64,000 bases of DNA, from NCBI RefSeq assembly GCF_900184255.1, contig NZ_LT854634.1, positions 109,548 to 173,547 of the forward strand, written 5' to 3'. The position numbers and the translations under genes are program-made. The notes below the pieces were generated by a model, which was not told where the DNA came from, did no database searches, and worked only from the letters and a program-made list of their open reading frames with translations. Positions 17,979-27,656 of this stretch are shown here, piece after piece; the first letter of the stretch is position 1; every line of letters starts with the position of its first letter. The stretch comes from Haloimpatiens massiliensis. GTDB taxonomy: Bacteria > Bacillota > Clostridia > Clostridiales > Clostridiaceae.

Positions 17979-19051
17979 ATTGTGAGGAAGCTAAAAAATA
18001 TATTATGTTAATAGAAGATGGTGAAATAGATTCTTATGATACTGCTATATTAAATCATATTAAACATTGTCCAAATTGTAAATATTTTAAAGATAATTTG
18101 ATAAAAACTAAAAAACTTCTATCTGGAAATGAATACTATAGTTATGATTATATAAATAAAAACTTAGATTCCTTAAATAAAAAAATTTCTCTAGATAAAA
18201 ATAAGATTGATAATAGAAGGTATAATAATTTCATTAAAAACAATAAAAAAATACCTTTAACTATTTGTGCTATAATCATACTACTTGTTATTTTACCTTT
18301 TAAAGGTAAATCTATTGCTAAAGCAGCTATTGAATCTTGGGAAAATAAATTAAAAAACATCTGTGAAAGCTCAATTGAACTTAAAAATAATAACTATAAA
18401 TTATCTGAAGGAACTTATACAATAGCCTTTGCCACAGAGTACCCTAATTTATATAAATGTCTTCAAGAAAGACAACTTCTTATAGATAAAGCACTAAAAT
18501 CTAAAGATAAAAAATCCGCTTATAGAAAAATAGATAAAATTGTTGAACAATATGATGATAAACTTAGAAAAGAAGAAAAGAAAGACTATTCTGTTTCAGG
18601 TGATGTTAAAAAATATAAAAATCTGGATAAACTTAAAAATGAAATAAAATATCCAATTCCATCGCCTAAACTTCCAAATAATTATACATTTAACTACGCC
18701 CTACATTCTAATTCCAACACTAGTGAATCAATTATAATCAAATATTTTAGCACAAATGATTCTGACAGAATAAATAGTATAAGAAAAGATTTAACATTTA
18801 GATATATTTCTAAAAATAAGAATGATTCATCAGTGGGAACTACTTTCCCACAAGGTACTAAATTTAAAAAAATAAATATAAAAAATCATGAAGCCTATAT
18901 AATTATTAGCTTCGAAAAAAATAGTGATATAGCATTTATAAGTTTAACTATTCCTATGGGTAATCATGACATAGGATTAACTACCACATCCACAAAAAAT
19001 AAACTTGATAAAGATGAACTTATGCTTATTAATATAGCAAATTCATTTTAA
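17975..19051 (+). CDS. Membrane anti-sigma factor with N-terminal zinc-finger-type domain
   Basis: 358-aa single-pass membrane protein. N-terminal anti-sigma zinc domain: MNCEEAKKYIMLIEDGEID with HIKHCPNCKYF (HxxxCxxC at about residues 29-36). One membrane segment is at about 93-109 (IPLTICAIIILLVILPF), then ~245 extracytoplasmic residues rich in Lys, Asn and Ser whose end (about 225-355) looks like a DUF4367-type sensory domain. It should hold the sigma factor at the membrane until a surface signal releases it. It overlaps the sigma gene by 4 bp. The signal is unknown. Confidence 0.85.
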   Translation: MNCEEAKKYIMLIEDGEIDSYDTAILNHIKHCPNCKYFKDNLIKTKKLLSGNEYYSYDYINKNLDSLNKKISLDKNKIDNRRYNNFIKNNKKIPLTICAIIILLVILPFKGKSIAKAAIESWENKLKNICESSIELKNNNYKLSEGTYTIAFATEYPNLYKCLQERQLLIDKALKSKDKKSAYRKIDKIVEQYDDKLRKEEKKDYSVSGDVKKYKNLDKLKNEIKYPIPSPKLPNNYTFNYALHSNSNTSESIIIKYFSTNDSDRINSIRKDLTFRYISKNKNDSSVGTTFPQGTKFKKINIKNHEAYIIISFEKNSDIAFISLTIPMGNHDIGLTTTSTKNKLDKDELMLINIANSF

Positions 19052-19095
19052 GAAATGGGGCTACATGCTAACAACTCAGCAACAGCCCTTCTTAA
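19048..19095 (+). terminator. Possible terminator of the sigma/anti-sigma operon
   Basis: Imperfect hairpin TTAAGAA-ATG-GGGCT / AGCCC-TTCTTAA that includes the anti-sigma stop codon. The stem is good but no U-tract follows, so termination is only suggested. Confidence 0.4.
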
Positions 19096-19124
19096 CTACT
19101 GTCACCTATCATTCATATAAATTA

Positions 19125-19853
19125 TTAAGTACATTTTAATATATCTATAAGTTCATTCCAATCGCTTATTTCTAGACATTTCTTTTTAGGAATACTTTTA
19201 TTACATTCTTCCATTGCTCCCTTGTACCATACAGAGAATATACCACAGTCCGCCGCACCATCCACGTCACATACAGCATTGTCTCCGCAGTACCAGACAT
19301 CACTGCAATCAAGCCCTGCTTTGCGCAGTGCAAGTTCAAATATTCGTTTGTGAGGTTTTCTAAATACATATTCGCTACTTGCAATGATGAATTCAAACTT
19401 ATTAAACGGAATGTATCTGTTAATTCGTCTCTTCAACAATTCACCACTGAAAGATATATTACTTATTACACTTGTGCGTATTTTGTGGTCATATAGAAAT
19501 TCCAGAAAACTCTCTATATGTGTTGTTGGTTCTGATATCGAAGCAGCTTTTTCAAATATGTGTTCCACTTCTCCCGGTGTTTTTGTCAGTTCTATATTAA
19601 AATATTCATAAAGATAATTCTGAAAAATATGAGTATGAACTTCAACAATAGCATATTTTTCAATGTCCATCCCATACCGTCTTATTTCCTTATTCAATTC
19701 GTTAGCCAAGGCTTGTACTTCCTCCGCTGAAACATCATTTGGATTTTTTGCAGCATCACACAATACAGCCTTCGTACCTTTCAGTGGATCAAAAATTTTT
19801 TCATTAACAAGGGTTTGACCATAATCAAATATAATCATCTTAGGTTTTTTCAT
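19125..19853 (-). CDS. HAD family hydrolase
   Basis: Haloacid-dehalogenase-fold phosphatase of about 242 aa. Motif I is IIFDYGQTLVNE (nucleophile Asp, with Gln in place of the usual Gly-Thr order), motif II VISNISFS (about 135), and motif III/IV RKPHKRIFELALRKAG with WYCGDNAVCDVDGAADCG (about 190-215). It probably dephosphorylates a small metabolite. The first ATG-like start at 19868 (GTG) lies inside the GGAGG site; the ATG at 19853 is used, although the gap to GGAGG is somewhat long (about 14 bases). Confidence 0.82.
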   Translation of the reverse strand: MKKPKMIIFDYGQTLVNEKIFDPLKGTKAVLCDAAKNPNDVSAEEVQALANELNKEIRRYGMDIEKYAIVEVHTHIFQNYLYEYFNIELTKTPGEVEHIFEKAASISEPTTHIESFLEFLYDHKIRTSVISNISFSGELLKRRINRYIPFNKFEFIIASSEYVFRKPHKRIFELALRKAGLDCSDVWYCGDNAVCDVDGAADCGIFSVWYKGAMEECNKSIPKKKCLEISDWNELIDILKCT

Positions 19854-20027
19854 GATAGTTATTTCCACCTCCTACTCTTGCTAAATTTAAGTAAAGATTA
19901 CTCTGCTCTCTTTCAATATGTTTAGGATTATTATATAAGTACTTTTACTTTTTCTTTCATAGCTATCATAACCCTTCCTCATTTTACTATTAAATGCATT
20001 TATTATCATAAGATTCAATTATAATAA

Positions 20028-20450
20028 TCAAATATTAATTAACTCCATCAACCTGTCTAACGCTATTAAATTATGTTTCCAATTTAAATATTTTTTTGAT
20101 TCCGTATATGAACACCATTTATATGCCTCATGTTCATCGGATATTCTTACATGGGATATGCCGTCAACTTCCACCGCAAAGCATATATCTGTCATATCCA
20201 TTAAAATTCCATTTTTAGTTTCTCTATAATTAAATGTATAATTTAAATCTATAATATTTTTTATATCAGTTATTCCTGTTTCCTCGAATACTTCCCTTAT
20301 TACAGCATCTCTTGAACTCTCATCATTTTCAATACCACCACAAACAGGTTGCCAATATCCACTCCTATCTGGAGTTCTTTTTAAAATAAGAACCTTAAAA
20401 GATGGATTATTTGAAAAAACAAATGCTTGTACATTAACTCTTTTATTCAT
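20028..20450 (-). CDS. NUDIX hydrolase
   Basis: About 140 aa with the Nudix box in GGIENDESSRDAVIREVFEE (about residues 35-54) followed by TGITD. PDRSGYWQPVCGGIE just upstream is typical of the dihydroneopterin-triphosphate/dNTP pyrophosphatase (NudB-like) branch; the substrate is not proven. A GTG at 20462 opens the frame, but AAAGGTGG placed 8 bases before the ATG at 20450 marks the real start. Confidence 0.85.
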   Translation of the reverse strand: MNKRVNVQAFVFSNNPSFKVLILKRTPDRSGYWQPVCGGIENDESSRDAVIREVFEETGITDIKNIIDLNYTFNYRETKNGILMDMTDICFAVEVDGISHVRISDEHEAYKWCSYTESKKYLNWKHNLIALDRLMELINI

Positions 20451-20537
20451 ACCTTCAGCCACCTTTCACAAAACCCTAATAGTCTTTTTAATATGTGTAT
20501 TTATTTTAAATGTTCTCCTACTGTATTTATAAATTTT

Positions 20538-21227
20538 CTAATTACCCATTTTATTTCTCTTAACATAATAAACAATCTCTTTAAGAGTATATATATCCCA
20601 CTGATCTTTAAATTTATTTTTTCTGTCTATATGAAAAGATGTAAATCCAATGTTTCTTGCTCCATCTGCTTCTACATCATAGTCATCAACATATATACTT
20701 TCCTCAGCTGCTACACCTAATTTATCTAGTGCTTCCTGATAAATTTTAGGGTCAGGTTTCATAACACCTACGAGATCAGAACAAATATAGCAGTCAAAAT
20801 ATTCTGACAATCCTAAAGCTTTTAGTGTTAGTTCCAAAGAAGGTGAAGTATCACTTATAACACCAATCTTATATCCATTGTTCTTAAAATATTCTAATAC
20901 CTCAATAACTTCTGGGAAAAGTATTCTATCCTTAAGCCATAATTCTTGAAAAATCAAATTTGCTCTCTCTTCTATTTTATCCTTTATACCTTCCTCTATG
21001 AGAATGCACTGATAATACCTTTTCCAAAATTCTATTTCTTCATCTACAGTTTTTAATCCTCCTTTAGGATATCCAGCCTTACAAAACAAATCAAGCATTT
21101 TGTCATAATTTAATTCAAATTTTTTACCAGATAAACTTTCGATCATTTTATCTCTCCACTTAATTTTGTGTGGATTAGCGTGGGTTAGCGTATTATCACG
21201 ATCGAAATATATAGCTTTATATTTCAT
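20538..21227 (-). CDS. HAD family hydrolase (phosphoglycolate-phosphatase-like)
   Basis: 229-aa HAD phosphatase. Motif I is IYFDRDNTLTH (residues 6-16), motif II GVISDTSPS (about 120), the lysine is in VGVMKPDPKIYQEAL, and the acidic motif IV is IYVDDYDVEADGARNIGF (about 185). The helical cap between motifs I and II is of subfamily IA. The ATG at 21227 has GGAAGGAGAG seven bases upstream, so it is preferred over the in-frame ATG at 21248. Confidence 0.85.
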   Translation of the reverse strand: MKYKAIYFDRDNTLTHANPHKIKWRDKMIESLSGKKFELNYDKMLDLFCKAGYPKGGLKTVDEEIEFWKRYYQCILIEEGIKDKIEERANLIFQELWLKDRILFPEVIEVLEYFKNNGYKIGVISDTSPSLELTLKALGLSEYFDCYICSDLVGVMKPDPKIYQEALDKLGVAAEESIYVDDYDVEADGARNIGFTSFHIDRKNKFKDQWDIYTLKEIVYYVKRNKMGN

Positions 21228-21305
21228 ATAAAACTCTCCTTCCAACATATGAAATATTATTTTATATTCATATGCTTTGCATATGAACTCATTACTACTT
21301 ATGCA

Positions 21306-21812
21306 TTATTTTTTACTAAACATTTCTGCTAGTGAACCATCATCAATTCTATATATCTTACAAGATACGAAACCATTTTTTAGTAATATTTTTTTTGACC
21401 CTACATTACCAGGGTCTGTTATTGCTGTAACCTTTTCAATACTCTTTGTTTCTTTAGTGATCTTTAATAAATTGTCTACAATCTCACTTCCATATCCTTT
21501 TCCCCAATACTCAGGAAGCAACATATATTCAATCTCAGACTCTTTCAAGTCACTGGTTATTGTAATAGCGCCCATACCTATAAAATTGTTAGTTGATGTT
21601 TCAAAAACCTTGAAATTTCCAAAATCATCATGTGTTTTATTATTTTGTAATAAATACTTATAGTAATTTTTTGCTTCATCCATTGTAAATACTCTTCCAT
21701 AATTCATCACCATTATTTTTTCATTAAAAACTAACTTTGAAAAATATTTAAAATCCTCCTTAGAAATAAATTTTTTAAAATATACTCTACTAGTCAATTT
21801 TAAATCCCCCAT
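21306..21812 (-). CDS. GNAT family N-acetyltransferase (RimJ/RimL-like)
   Basis: About 168 aa. SEIEYMLLPEYWGKGYGSEI carries the acetyl-CoA loop WGKGYG, and ITDPGNVGSKKILLKNGFV the following beta-strand/helix; KLTSRVYFKKFISKEDF at the start is the RimJ/RimL-type N-terminus. The frame opens at 21878, but those extra 22 residues are atypical. A GGGGGA site sits just before a TTG codon (KLTSR region), so the true start is the ATG at 21812 or that TTG 12 bases later. The substrate is unknown. Confidence 0.8.
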   Translation of the reverse strand: MGDLKLTSRVYFKKFISKEDFKYFSKLVFNEKIMVMNYGRVFTMDEAKNYYKYLLQNNKTHDDFGNFKVFETSTNNFIGMGAITITSDLKESEIEYMLLPEYWGKGYGSEIVDNLLKITKETKSIEKVTAITDPGNVGSKKILLKNGFVSCKIYRIDDGSLAEMFSKK

Positions 21813-22055
21813 ATTAATATATTTTAAAATAACCATTAAATTCATTTTCAAGCATACAGTATTTGATACCAAAGTCAAATATATTTAATTAATACATAAA
21901 TTCTCTATAATAATTATAACATTAATACCATTAAACATCATATAACTAATTTTTTTACATTATTTCAAGTTGTTAATATTCTTTTAAATTGCTAATTAGT
22001 GAAAAAATATATAATAAAAACATAGGAATATTGTATAATGTTAGGAGATGAAAAC

Positions 22056-22292
22056 ATGCAACCTATTAGAAATGTGTTTGTTACACCAGAACAATTTGAA
22101 GAGATTCAAAATAAATATGATGGAGTCTTTGAATATCTAAATGGTGAAATATTGTTCAGTTCCAGAACATCTCCAGAACACAATAGAATAGCAAGGAAAA
22201 TATTAGCAAAATCAGATGCATATTTTGAGGGAACTGGCTGTGGACCTTTTGCAGAACAAATTGAAGTTATATTTAAAAAATGTTATAAATAA
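22056..22292 (+). pseudogene. Uma2/DUF820-type restriction-endonuclease-fold protein, C-terminally truncated
   Basis: 78 residues matching only the N-terminal third to half of Uma2 family proteins (normally ~180-190 aa): VTPEQFEEIQNKYDGVFEYL, NGEILFSSRTSPEHNRIARK and GPFAEQIEVIF. The catalytic half (PDxxxx...ExK core) is missing; the frame ends in KKCYK and a stop. AGGAGA lies seven bases before the ATG at 22056, so the 5' end is intact and the loss is at the 3' end. Probably a non-functional remnant. Confidence 0.7.
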
Positions 22293-22354
22293 CATTAAAA
22301 ATCACCATAGATACAAGTCCATTTGTGTTGCATTTATGGTAATAGATGATAAAT

Positions 22355-22393
22355 AAAAATTCCACATAGGTATAACCCCTATGTGGAATTTTT
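22355..22393. terminator. Bidirectional terminator at the end of the Bce-type operon
   Basis: A 16-bp perfect stem AAAAATTCCACATAGG / CCTATGTGGAATTTTT with a 7-nt loop lies just beyond the stop of the permease gene and also faces the Uma2 remnant. Confidence 0.88.
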
Positions 22394-22399
22394 ATAGTC

Positions 22400-24412
22400 T
22401 TATTTTCTTCTTAAAACAATTCTCTTACTACTAAAATATGTTGCAAGGAAATATGCTCCATATACAATAGTAATGAATACTGCTGTTATTATTATATTAC
22501 TTGTAGCGTTAATATTTCCGCCTTCCCGTATCATATCATTTGCAACCTTTATACCCACAACTGAATGTATGCATGCTAGTATAATTGGTAACATAAAATA
22601 TATAGCTATTTGTTTAAAAAGCGTAGCTTTTACAAGTTTATCATCTGCTCCTATCTTCTCTAAAATATCATATCTATGTCTATTGTCTGCAGCTTCTGAA
22701 AGCTGCTGAAGAGCAAGTATTGCAGCACTGGTTATAAGAAATATTATCCCAATATATATTCCTACAAAGGCTATTACAGCTTCCGTTCCTGCTCCAATAG
22801 CTTTATAAGCTTCCTTTGTCATACCTGATATTTTAATTTCATTTTTTGCATTTTTAGTTTTTTCAGTCAATGAATAAAGATCATCTTCAAGCTTTTTTTG
22901 CATCAATTTACTATCTCCCTTACAGTTAAAAGATACAATAGTACTTTGTTTAACAGCCCCTTCCGTTATTTTATCTGGTACTACAAGCATAATTGTAGAT
23001 GGGCTCATATTACTTTCAAAACCAAAAGTTAATGCCTTGGAATAAATACTATATTGTTTTTCACCTATTTTGATAGTGTTATCACTTTTAATATACTTAT
23101 AAAGTGCATCTTTAAGCTCTGTTTCATTCTTCAAATCAGGGGAATACAAAGCTACCTCATTTTCAGAAAGTCTAATTTCTTCCTTTCCTCCAAGTTTTAA
23201 AAGCTTATTATAATCTGTAATCCTCATAAATAAAATAGGTGTTTTCATATTGATAGGCCTTTTACTTTCATACCCTTTCATTTTTTCAAATATAACTTTA
23301 TTGTTAATTTCTCCATTTTTATAATTATATAATGAATACTCTACAAGTTTATCACTATATTTATTAAAATCCAAATTATATTGTTTAAGTTTTTTAACAA
23401 TGCTTTCTCCTCCCTGAGCTACAAAGGATGCGTCAAAAGGTATGACATCATTAAAAGCTTTATTCAGTACACTGTTAATACCAAGTCCTGTAGACAATAT
23501 ACCTATAGTACAAAATAACATAAGACATATAATTGACATTGAAATATGCGCTGTGTTTATTTTAGAATTTATCTGACGCAAAATAAACATATTAAGTTTT
23601 TTAAAGTACAATTTTTTCCTTGATTGAAGTAATTTAAGAAAAAATCCTGATAAAGATGCAAAAAATAAGAATGTACCAATGGAACCAAGTACTATTTCAA
23701 ATATAAGTTTTTTATCAAAATTTCCAATTCCATTTTTCAACACCAATTTGTATGCTGTACCAATACATGCAATAGATAGTATAAATAATATTATTGTAAG
23801 CACAGGATTTTTAAGCTTTTGTTTTTCATTTTGTTTTTCTGCATTTATAAGTTCTATTAGTTTATACTTTGATATAGATACGGTACTCATAAACATAACA
23901 ACCAAAAATATTATACCAAAATATAAAATAGTTTTTACAAATGCGCTGGATGAGAATATAAAATGATATTCAGTCATATCCACTTCAAAGAGCTTTGCTG
24001 TTATAACTGAAAGCCCCTGAGATAAAAATACGCCAGCTAAAAGTCCTATAGCAAGTGATAATATACCTATTATAAAGTTTTCAGTTACAAGTATCCTAGA
24101 AACCTTTCCCTTTTCCATGCCAAGGGTCATGTATATACCTATTTCTTTTTTTCTTCTTCTAATAAGAAAGTTATTTGCATATACAATTAAAAATCCAAGT
24201 ATTATAGATATGAATACTGAAATTATATTCATAAGTTTAGTTAAAGTCCCCATCATTTGGGAGGTAGAATGCGATATATTCATCATGGACTTTTGTGCTT
24301 CAATAGAATTAAAAATATAAAATATACAAACTCCAAAGGTGAGAGTTAGAAAATACAAAGTATAATTTTTAAAACTCTTTTTTACATTTTTTGAAGACAA
24401 CTTAAAGAACAT
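22400..24412 (-). CDS. BceB-type ABC transporter permease (antimicrobial peptide sensing/resistance)
   Basis: 670-aa FtsX-like permease with the BceB layout. One membrane segment is near residue 18, then three (about 55-75, 105-130 and 150-170, with IRRRKKEIGIYMTLGMEKGKV between) and further pairs near 205-270. A large extracytoplasmic domain spans ~310-520 between membrane segments 7 and 8, and three C-terminal segments follow. In Firmicutes such permeases pull cell-wall-targeting peptides such as bacitracin off their lipid target and also report to the partner kinase. The frame opens with TTG at 24430; the ATG at 24412 has GGGGGTGA upstream and overlaps the ATPase gene by 11 bp. Confidence 0.88.
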   Translation of the reverse strand: MFFKLSSKNVKKSFKNYTLYFLTLTFGVCIFYIFNSIEAQKSMMNISHSTSQMMGTLTKLMNIISVFISIILGFLIVYANNFLIRRRKKEIGIYMTLGMEKGKVSRILVTENFIIGILSLAIGLLAGVFLSQGLSVITAKLFEVDMTEYHFIFSSSAFVKTILYFGIIFLVVMFMSTVSISKYKLIELINAEKQNEKQKLKNPVLTIILFILSIACIGTAYKLVLKNGIGNFDKKLIFEIVLGSIGTFLFFASLSGFFLKLLQSRKKLYFKKLNMFILRQINSKINTAHISMSIICLMLFCTIGILSTGLGINSVLNKAFNDVIPFDASFVAQGGESIVKKLKQYNLDFNKYSDKLVEYSLYNYKNGEINNKVIFEKMKGYESKRPINMKTPILFMRITDYNKLLKLGGKEEIRLSENEVALYSPDLKNETELKDALYKYIKSDNTIKIGEKQYSIYSKALTFGFESNMSPSTIMLVVPDKITEGAVKQSTIVSFNCKGDSKLMQKKLEDDLYSLTEKTKNAKNEIKISGMTKEAYKAIGAGTEAVIAFVGIYIGIIFLITSAAILALQQLSEAADNRHRYDILEKIGADDKLVKATLFKQIAIYFMLPIILACIHSVVGIKVANDMIREGGNINATSNIIITAVFITIVYGAYFLATYFSSKRIVLRRK

Positions 24413-25169
24413 TATCCATGTCACCCCCAAGAAGCGTTACCGTATCAACTATTTTATTAAAAAATTCCCTCCTGCTGCTATCTCCCTTTATAATCTCATT
24501 AAAAATTTTACCGTCCTTTATAAATAGTATCCTACTGCAATAACTTGCAGTAAATGCGTCGTGGGTAACCATAAGTATAGTTACATCCAAATTTTTATTA
24601 AGATCCTCCATGCTTTCAAGAAGCATACGAGATGACTTAGAATCCAATGCTCCTGTAGGTTCATCTGCAAGTATCATTGCTGGGTTTGATATTATAGCTC
24701 TAGCAGATGCCACTCTCTGTCTTTGTCCACCTGACATCTCATAGGGATATTTAGAAAGCACATCACTTATTTCAAGCCTTTTAGCCATTTCCAATACCCT
24801 TTTTTCAGCTTCTTTATGGTGTGTTCCAGATATGGTCAATGGTAATATAATGTTTTCAAATCCAGTGAGTGTATCTAAAAGATTAAAGTCTTGAAATATA
24901 AACCCTAGCTCTTCACGCCTAAATCTTGCTAAAGCACGACTCTTCATTTCAGTTATGTCCTTGCCTCTTATATATATATGACCAGCTGTAACTGAATCAA
25001 TTGTAGATATACAATTCAAAAGTGTACTTTTTCCACTACCAGATGCACCCATTATCCCTACAAATTCACCTTTCTCCACAGAAAAGTTAACATTATCAAT
25101 AGCTTTTGTGATATTTTCTTTATTTCCATAATATTTTTCAACATTTGAAACCTTAAGTATCTCTGCCAT
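24402..25169 (-). CDS. BceA-type ABC transporter ATP-binding protein
   Basis: 255-aa ATPase of the LolD/MacB/BceA class. Walker A GASGSGKST (about 40-48), Q-loop FIFQDFNLLD, signature MSGGQRQRVASARAI (about 143-157), Walker B MILADEPTGALD (about 163-174) and switch His in MVTHDAF. It powers the adjacent BceB-type permease; the coding regions overlap by 11 bp. It is the third gene of the regulator-kinase-ATPase-permease module. Confidence 0.92.
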   Translation of the reverse strand: MAEILKVSNVEKYYGNKENITKAIDNVNFSVEKGEFVGIMGASGSGKSTLLNCISTIDSVTAGHIYIRGKDITEMKSRALARFRREELGFIFQDFNLLDTLTGFENIILPLTISGTHHKEAEKRVLEMAKRLEISDVLSKYPYEMSGGQRQRVASARAIISNPAMILADEPTGALDSKSSRMLLESMEDLNKNLDVTILMVTHDAFTASYCSRILFIKDGKIFNEIIKGDSSRREFFNKIVDTVTLLGGDMDNVL

Positions 25170-25283
25170 ACAAATCCCTCCATCATCTTGATGGCTTCAT
25201 TTTAATATAATTTACTTTTATGTACCATAATTTTAACTTACACTATTCTTACATTTTGTAAGATAAGACTTTTCATCCTTTCT

Positions 25284-26318
25284 TTATATATATTTTTTCT
25301 GCCTGACATTCATCATAGAGCTTTTAGGAAAAATTATATCCACTTTTGTACCTTCACCATATTTTGAATATGCCTTAATAGAAAGGTTTAGTTTAGTACA
25401 AAGCTTCTTGCAGATGTATAATCCCATGCCTGTAGCTCTTTCGTCGCCTCTTCCATTAGTACCTGTAAATCCTTTATCAAATATCCTTGAAAACTCACTT
25501 TCTTTGATCCCTACTCCATTGTCCTTAACAGAAAGTACTACTCCGTTATACATTTTATATGCGCTTATTTTAATGCTTGGCTCAAATTTATTCATATATT
25601 TCACTGAGTTAGTAAGTATTTGTTTTAACATAAAGCTTACCCACTTACCATCTGTAAAAACATTAATATCTAAATTTTCCGTTTCCACTCCAACCTTATT
25701 GTGAATAAAAATCTTTGAATTATTTTTCAAAACATCAAAACATAACTCTTCTAAATTTACTTTCTTTATCAAATAATCCTTCTCAACAGTATTACTTCTG
25801 GAATAAAATAAAGCTTGTTCCACAAAGTTTTCTATTTTATCTATTTCTTCACATAGATTATCCATTACTTTACTTCTATTATTTTGAACTATAAGTTTTG
25901 ATGCAGCAATTGGAGTTTTTATCTCATGAACCCATAGTTCTATGTATTCTCTATACTCCTCTTGCATAAATTTATATTTATTTATTTCCTCTATCATTGC
26001 CTTATTGGAACCTTTTAGTATATCATATAAAACTATTCCCTCTTTAAAAGTAGGGCGCGAAATCATCTCTGCAATTAGGTTCTTTTTATCAAGAGATTCA
26101 AAAATACAAGTTACATTTTTATAAAACTCTCTTTTAGTTGCGTACTCAAAAATTATTGGAACCGCAGCACCTATTATATATATGCTGCCTATGAGTAAAG
26201 GCAGTTGAAAACTTTTCTTAGGATTTAAAACCCATATTATAGACATGTTTAAAATAGACACTATTAGCAATGATATAATATACAGCATTCTTTCCTTTAT
26301 AAATTCTCTTAAATTCAA
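25284..26318 (-). CDS. BceS-type intramembrane-sensing histidine kinase
   Basis: 344 aa. Two membrane helices near residues 12-31 and 38-60 are joined by only a few residues, so there is no extracellular sensor domain, the hallmark of BceS-like kinases that read their transporter's activity. Phosphorylatable His is in WVHEIKTPIAASK (H131). ATPase domain: N box LKQILTNSVKYMNK, G1 SVKDNGVGI, F box FDKGFTGTNGRG and G2 TGMGLYICKKL. It overlaps the regulator gene by 4 bp. Confidence 0.9.
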   Translation of the reverse strand: MNLREFIKERMLYIISLLIVSILNMSIIWVLNPKKSFQLPLLIGSIYIIGAAVPIIFEYATKREFYKNVTCIFESLDKKNLIAEMISRPTFKEGIVLYDILKGSNKAMIEEINKYKFMQEEYREYIELWVHEIKTPIAASKLIVQNNRSKVMDNLCEEIDKIENFVEQALFYSRSNTVEKDYLIKKVNLEELCFDVLKNNSKIFIHNKVGVETENLDINVFTDGKWVSFMLKQILTNSVKYMNKFEPSIKISAYKMYNGVVLSVKDNGVGIKESEFSRIFDKGFTGTNGRGDERATGMGLYICKKLCTKLNLSIKAYSKYGEGTKVDIIFPKSSMMNVRQKKYI

Positions 26319-26983
26319 TTTACCATATACCCCCTACCTCTTTTTGTTTCTATAACTTCATCTATTCCTATACCTTCAAGTTTTTTTCGTAGCCTGTTAA
26401 TATTAACTGTAAGGGTATTATCATCTATAAACATATTACTATTCCAAAGTTCTTCCATAAGCTCATCACGACTAACTATCTTTCCCCTTTTTTTATAGAG
26501 AAGTGTAAGTATATTTAGCTCGTTTTTGGTAAGATCGTATTCTTTATTATCATGCCTTATAGTACTTTTAGAAATATTTATTGTAAAATCTTTACCACTT
26601 ATATATTCAGGTTCTTTTTCTCTTAAAGTCCTCTTTAAAACAGAAGATATATGAGCTAACAATATTTGAAGATTATAAGGTTTAGTTATAAAATCATCCG
26701 CGCCCAAATTTAAAGCCATAAGTTCGTCGATTTCTGTATCTCTACTAGTAACAACAATTATAGGTACCTGAGATTTCTTTCTTACTTCACGGCATACATA
26801 ATACCCATCAAAAGATGGAAGATTAATATCTAAAAGTACTAAATCAATTTCTTTAGACATTATGTCCTTTACCACATTATTAAAATCATCTAAAACTTCA
26901 CATACATAACCATTTTTAGAAAGAAATGTACTTAATTCTCCACGAATTTTCTTATCGTCTTCCACAATAAGTATTTTTTTCAT
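26315..26983 (-). CDS. BceR-type OmpR-family response regulator
   Basis: 222 aa. Receiver domain with acidic pocket ED8-9, phospho-acceptor D52 in LVLLDINLPSFDG and K in FITKPYN; the C-terminal winged helix includes NELNILTLLYKKRGKIVSR and NINRLRKKL. First gene of the module, so it probably activates its own operon and/or bceAB in response to a peptide antibiotic. Confidence 0.92.
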   Translation of the reverse strand: MKKILIVEDDKKIRGELSTFLSKNGYVCEVLDDFNNVVKDIMSKEIDLVLLDINLPSFDGYYVCREVRKKSQVPIIVVTSRDTEIDELMALNLGADDFITKPYNLQILLAHISSVLKRTLREKEPEYISGKDFTINISKSTIRHDNKEYDLTKNELNILTLLYKKRGKIVSRDELMEELWNSNMFIDDNTLTVNINRLRKKLEGIGIDEVIETKRGRGYMVN

Positions 26984-27656
26984 AAAACTTTATCCTCCAT
27001 GCTTTTTTCAATGTTTCTAAACACTACCCGACATTCTGTAATTTATTATACAGCTTCATGCAGTAAATTACCATTTTCTCTTCACGCACACCACATTCAG
27101 TTTCAATACACTAATGAATGTTTTAACATTCAACCTATTATAAAGTTTAATCTTTTTCTACTAATACATATTACTATTACTACTAATACATATTACTATT
27201 AGCTCCCCACTCCCTGCACTTAAACAGGAACTTCTTAATTAAAAATTAAATAAAGTTGGAACATAAGAAAATTATGACTTTGTCATAATTTTCAGTGGGC
27301 TAGGGTGTCAGAGGGCTAGTGGACTAGTAAAGGATTATTTTCCTCCGCTGTACTATGGAAAATCTTTGATTTATAAAAAAAGAGAGCGCTCATAATATTT
27401 TTTAGGCGTAGCCTTTCGAAAAGTTATATGATACTTATGAAAATAAGATAATAGCTAAAATTTAATTCATTTTGCCGTGAGGCATAGGATTGTATAAATT
27501 TTAGTTTTAGTATTTTGGCTGGCTATCGCCAATAAAAGATTTAAGTTAAGCCAAAAATTACGGCACTTCTGCCGCAATTTATGCTTAGTATGTATTAAAC
27601 TAATTTATCTAGTACAACTATATTGCACCATGCGTTGATAATATTTTAACATTGTT
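26984..27656. other. Long intergenic region with several inverted repeats
   Basis: About 670 bases without a supported gene. It holds a short direct duplication (TACTAATACATATTACTATTA type, ~27160-27200). There is a perfect hairpin GAAAATTATGAC-TTT-GTCATAATTTTC (~27268-27292). A foldback has arms CTAAAATTTA...TAAATTTTAG around GCC-GTGA-GGC (~27455-27505). Further hairpins are GCGATAGCC-type and CGGCACTTCTGCCG (~27520-27585). The GC content rises locally and GGCTAG is repeated near 27300-27330. It could be a decayed mobile element or a structured RNA; no class fits well enough to name. Confidence 0.5.

Noticed and set aside
19172..19396. 74-codon minus-strand frame inside the HAD gene
   Set aside because: It lies in another frame of a clear HAD phosphatase with intact motifs; a shadow.
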